64,000 nucleotides of DNA from DATBGZ01 sp036557785 (GTDB taxonomy: Bacteria; Actinomycetota; Actinomycetes; Mycobacteriales; Micromonosporaceae), in the NCBI GenBank assembly GCA_036557785.1, contig DATBGZ010000096.1, positions 1-64,000 of the forward strand, given 5' to 3'. The translations under genes were made by a program, and so were the position numbers. Under the pieces are notes generated by a model. The model saw nothing but the letters and a program-made list of their open reading frames with translations. It had not been told where the DNA came from and ran no database searches. Shown here one piece after another: positions 60,816 through 64,000 of the stretch. The first letter of the stretch is position 1. Each line of letters starts with the position of its first letter.

Positions 60816-63230
60816 TCACAACGCGGCGCGAGGGCGCCAAGTGCTGCGGTAACCGTCCAGGAAGGCCTCTGTGCGTTCGGCCGGTGCGGGGTGGGCGAAG
60901 AAATGACCCTGGCCGAGTCGGCAGCCGGCGGTCAACACCTGGTTCAGTTGCGCGCGCGCCTCCAGTTGCTGCACCACCACGTCAACCCCGAGCCGACGAC
61001 CCATCCCGACCAGCAGGTCGAGCATCGGGACCGCGCCGCCGTCGCGGCGCAACCGGGTGCCGGCGCAGGCCCCGGCCTCGTCGAGGAGGGGCTGGCCGAT
61101 CTTCACCAGGTCGATCGAGAGGCGGCGCAGGTGGCCCAGCGACATCGCACCGGCACCGAACTCGTCGAGGGCGACGCGCACGCCGACCTCGTGCAGCGCC
61201 TTCACCTCTTCCGTGACCTCGGCCGCGTCCTGGATGCCCGACTCGGCGATCTCGAGCACGAGGCGGTCGGGCGGCAGGTCGTGGCTGGCGAGGACCGCTG
61301 GCAGCTCGGCAACGAGCGCCCCACCGGTGAGCTCGCGGGCGCAGACGTTGACCGCCATAGACAGATCGCGCCCATCCCGACGCCAGGACGCGAGCTGGGA
61401 ACAGGCCTGACGACGCACCCAGTGCCCGATCTCGCCGATCAGACCCGTCTGCTCGGCAGCCGGGATCACATCGGCCGGCATGAGCGTGCCGAGCTGCGGG
61501 TGGCGCCAGCGCAGCAGGGCCTCGACCGCGAGCGGCGCCTCGCTGACCAGATCCATGATCGGTTGGTAGATCAGGTCCAGCTCGCCGCGGCACAGCGCGC
61601 CGGGCAGGTCCTCCTCGATGACCTGCGCTCGTCGCATCTCATCTTCCGCCGGGGGGTCGTACCACTCCACCCGCCCGGGCCCGAGCTGCCGAGCGCGGCC
61701 GAGCGCGATCACGGCTCGCCGCTCGAGGTCCTCGGCGCTGGCGGTGCCGTCGAGATCGGCCAGGCCGGCCCAGGCCGACGTGCCGGCCGGTGCGTCATCG
61801 ACCGGTTCCGTGAGTGCCGCGACGAGGCGGGTCGCCAACCCGTACGCCCGCACCATGGTGGCGCGAGTGAGCACCGCGAAGCCAGGCCCGGACCAGTACG
61901 CGGACTCCTCGGCGCCATCCGCGGCGAGCACCGCGTCGACCAGCCCGGCCAGCTTCCGGTGGATCTCGTCCCGTCGGCCATCCAGTCGATCCGAATCAAT
62001 GCGGACGAGGATCAGCGCGCCGCGACCACGGGCCTGGCCGAGCACCTGGGCCAGTGCCGAGCTCACCGGGTCGCGGGTCGCGAGCCCGGCGATCGGCGCG
62101 GGCCGCGGCGCCGTCGACGCCGCCGCCATCGCGGACCCGACCGTGGGTGCACCGGCCGCCGTGGGCCCCAGCGGGAGCGACTGCCGGAGTCCGACCGCAA
62201 CCGCGGCGAGCGTGCCGATCATCATCTCGGCACGACCGACCCTCGCACCGCTGGCGAGCTGCTCCAGCGCGATCGTGAGGGCGAGCGCGGCGGGCACGGC
62301 GATGACCGTCGCCCGGGGTACGGCCGAAATCCGTCGCGGCCTGGCTGGAGAGGCGTCCAGTGCCGCGGTCCCGCGCCACATCAGCAGCGGTGTGGCGACG
62401 AGCAGCACCGCGAGCGTCGGCTGCCACGCTGCCGAGGGATGGTGAGAGAGCACGAAGGCGAGCGTGCCCAGCGCCACGGTCGCGGTGCAGACGCCCGCTC
62501 CGCAGAGCAGCCAGCCCAGGCGGCCGGGGCGCATCGCGGTGATCATCGCGGTCGCGAGCACGCAGCAGTGAAACATGACGATCCAAAACGCCGGGCTGTC
62601 GAGCCTGCCGTGCGGAGCGACGAGGAGGGCCCAGCCGCAGAACATCAGGCACAGACCGACGAACGCGCCATCCAGGGCCCGGCGCGCGCGCAGGGCCGAT
62701 CCGGTGCTGGCCCCGGGTCGGTGGAGCAGCGCCGGCAGGAAGATCGCGCCGGTGACGATCCCGCCAACGAGGACGTCGTTCGACGCCATCCGCGGGGACA
62801 GACCGAGCCAGACCGCGAACAGCGGCACCGTCGCGGTCAGCCCGAACACCGCCGTGGCTACGCCGAACCAGCCGACACCGCGCGGCGGGACCGGCCGGGC
62901 GTCGGCTCGATTCGAGGTCTGGCCGGCTCGCCCGCTGTTCCCGAGCAGAGCGCGGGAGACCACGAGGACCCACAGGACGAGCGAGAGCCACAGCGGGTGG
63001 CTGCGCACCAGCCGGTAGGCGACGTAGAGCGCGACCATCGCCGCGAGCGCACTGACAATTGGCACCAGGGGTCCGAGATCGAGCGGGCCCGAGCTGTCGG
63101 CGCCGACGCCGTGCGCGAGGTCGTCGGCGGCGGGATCGGGCGTCACCACAGAGTCCGAGGCGACGGCCATCGCGGTGCGGTCAAGGGCAGCCAGGCGTGG
63201 GGGGGCCGGGCTGGCGTGTGGGGCGTACAC
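60816..63230 (-). CDS. Membrane GGDEF-EAL protein with degenerate active sites
   Basis: 804 residues from GTG 63230 (AAAGGA 9 bases upstream). Eight or nine helices (about 55-335), a GGDEF-like domain in which the signature is SGPGF, and an EAL domain (about 545-795). In the EAL part AVEALLRWRHP and NVCAREL are kept. DDFGTG is DEFGAG, the usual KID reads KIG, and the late catalytic Glu region reads VVVQQLE. Neither synthesis nor strong hydrolysis of cyclic di-GMP seems likely; a binding or signalling role is inferred. Confidence 0.88.
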   Translation of the reverse strand: MYAPHASPAPPRLAALDRTAMAVASDSVVTPDPAADDLAHGVGADSSGPLDLGPLVPIVSALAAMVALYVAYRLVRSHPLWLSLVLWVLVVSRALLGNSGRAGQTSNRADARPVPPRGVGWFGVATAVFGLTATVPLFAVWLGLSPRMASNDVLVGGIVTGAIFLPALLHRPGASTGSALRARRALDGAFVGLCLMFCGWALLVAPHGRLDSPAFWIVMFHCCVLATAMITAMRPGRLGWLLCGAGVCTATVALGTLAFVLSHHPSAAWQPTLAVLLVATPLLMWRGTAALDASPARPRRISAVPRATVIAVPAALALTIALEQLASGARVGRAEMMIGTLAAVAVGLRQSLPLGPTAAGAPTVGSAMAAASTAPRPAPIAGLATRDPVSSALAQVLGQARGRGALILVRIDSDRLDGRRDEIHRKLAGLVDAVLAADGAEESAYWSGPGFAVLTRATMVRAYGLATRLVAALTEPVDDAPAGTSAWAGLADLDGTASAEDLERRAVIALGRARQLGPGRVEWYDPPAEDEMRRAQVIEEDLPGALCRGELDLIYQPIMDLVSEAPLAVEALLRWRHPQLGTLMPADVIPAAEQTGLIGEIGHWVRRQACSQLASWRRDGRDLSMAVNVCARELTGGALVAELPAVLASHDLPPDRLVLEIAESGIQDAAEVTEEVKALHEVGVRVALDEFGAGAMSLGHLRRLSIDLVKIGQPLLDEAGACAGTRLRRDGGAVPMLDLLVGMGRRLGVDVVVQQLEARAQLNQVLTAGCRLGQGHFFAHPAPAERTEAFLDGYRSTWRPRAAL

Positions 63231-63366
63231 GATCAGCGGTCCTTTGAGGGGTCGTTGGGCGTGGGGGTAGGTGCCTCCTGACAACCGTCAACGAGCGTGA
63301 CTCGCCGAGGTTGCGGGTCCGTCAGCTGAGGCTGAGCGAGGCCGGCCCGCGCGGCAGACTGGGGAC

Positions 63367-64000
63367 GTGGCGAAACATGAGATCCTCGTCGGCACCGCGT
63401 CCTGGACCGACCCGACGCTGCTCGCCTCGGGCTGGTACCCCGCCGACGTGCGTACGGCGGAGCAGCGGCTGGCCTACTACGCCACGCACTTCCCGCTGGT
63501 CGAGGTCGACGCGACGTACTACTCGCCACCGGCGGAGTCCACGACGGCGCTGTGGGCACAGCGGACCCCCGACGGCTTCCTCTTCAACATCAAGGCATTC
63601 AGCCTGCTCACCGGGCATCCGACCAAGGTCAGCGCGATCTACAAGGACCTGCGCCCCGAGACCACCAAACGCAACGTGTACCCGGACGACCTGCCGCGCG
63701 AGGCGTACGAGCAGGTGTGGGAGAGGTTTCTCACCTCGCTGCGCCCGCTCGCCGACGCGGGAAAGCTGGGCGCCCTGCTGTTCCAGTTCCCGCCCTGGTT
63801 CACGATCCGGTACGCCAACAAGCAGTACCTGCTCGAGGTCGCGCGCCGCTGCGCCCCGCTTCGGATCGCCGTGGAGCTGCGGCACAAGTCCTGGTTCGAC
63901 GGCGACAACCAGGCCGAGACGCTGGACTTCCTCTCCTCGCACGAGCTGCCCTTCGTCTGCGTCGATATGCCTCAGGGCCACGCGTCGTCGATCCCACCGG
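63367..64000 (+). CDS. DUF72 (YecE-like) protein, 3' end missing
   Basis: Starts at GTG 63367 and stays open to the window end (211 codons seen). It begins AKHEILVGTASWTDPTLLASGWYP and continues with VEVDATYYSPP, FNIKAF and LLFQFPPWF, all typical of the DUF72 TIM-barrel family, whose activity is unknown. Full members have 240-300 residues, so about a fifth to a third is cut off. Confidence 0.92.
   Translation, partial: MAKHEILVGTASWTDPTLLASGWYPADVRTAEQRLAYYATHFPLVEVDATYYSPPAESTTALWAQRTPDGFLFNIKAFSLLTGHPTKVSAIYKDLRPETTKRNVYPDDLPREAYEQVWERFLTSLRPLADAGKLGALLFQFPPWFTIRYANKQYLLEVARRCAPLRIAVELRHKSWFDGDNQAETLDFLSSHELPFVCVDMPQGHASSIPP

Noticed and set aside
60321..63281. 986-codon plus-strand open frame
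   Set aside because: Antisense shadow of the FHA and GGDEF-EAL genes; composition is Arg/Gln/His-rich without structure.

Overview
The window is GC-rich DNA (roughly 70 percent by eye) with GTG and TTG starts, many 4-base stop/start overlaps (ATGA, GTGA) and several apparently leaderless genes (a TANNNT -10 box 7-8 bases before the start codon). This points to a filamentous, high-GC member of the Actinomycetota. The gene families (SARP regulator, SCO7613-like membrane protein, GlpR/SepX-like protein, CIRCE element) fit the Micromonosporales/Frankiales/Streptomycetales side, but the genus cannot be fixed from the sequence.

Layout. 1-7.4 kb: 3' part of UDP-glucose dehydrogenase, a very large polytopic membrane protein with a zinc ribbon, and an orphan secreted protein of lower GC. 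7.9-20 kb: an aromatic-acid block. It holds pcaIJFBDC plus an IclR regulator on the minus strand, divergent pobA, and a converging unit for an SsuA/NitT/TauT-type ABC importer plus an MFS permease. Similar 15-bp palindromes (GTT-N9-AAC) sit on the promoters of pcaI, pobA and the ABC unit, so the whole block looks like one IclR regulon. The ring-cleavage genes pcaHG are absent, and pcaB lacks a normal start codon exactly where pcaHG often lie. 20.2-32.1 kb: housekeeping and metabolic genes (a 6PGDH-like reductase, purK-purE, a P-type ATPase, a zinc alcohol dehydrogenase, glmS, an aminotransferase, a lipoprotein and an altronate-dehydratase-type enzyme).

32.4-39.9 kb: accessory region of secreted and membrane proteins. 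It includes a CHAP amidase fused to a propeller-like domain, a three-repeat secreted protein, a frameshifted lipoprotein, and the most unusual gene of the window: a cytoplasmic TIR domain joined by one membrane helix to a complete extracellular ABC-type sugar-binding domain (34079-35920). 40.2-50.5 kb: a compact gene set controlled, I infer, by its own SARP regulator. An OsmC protein, two flavoenzymes and the SARP form one overlapping operon; a PIG-L deacetylase with AzlC/AzlD and an MMPL exporter form two more units. Each unit starts with the same tandem 11-bp-spaced box, CGGGAAGG-N3-CGGGAAGG, 9 bases before a plausible -10.

50.9-64 kb: tRNA-Ala(CGC), then conserved actinobacterial core genes (GlpR/SepX-like, RimJ, GalU, diguanylate cyclase, 5-formyl-THF cyclo-ligase, an FmdB zinc-ribbon protein behind a perfect CIRCE element, a 62-aa conserved protein, a MHYT-like protein that has lost most of its His motifs, an M15-like peptidase, an FHA protein, a degenerate GGDEF-EAL protein) and the start of a DUF72 gene that runs off the end.
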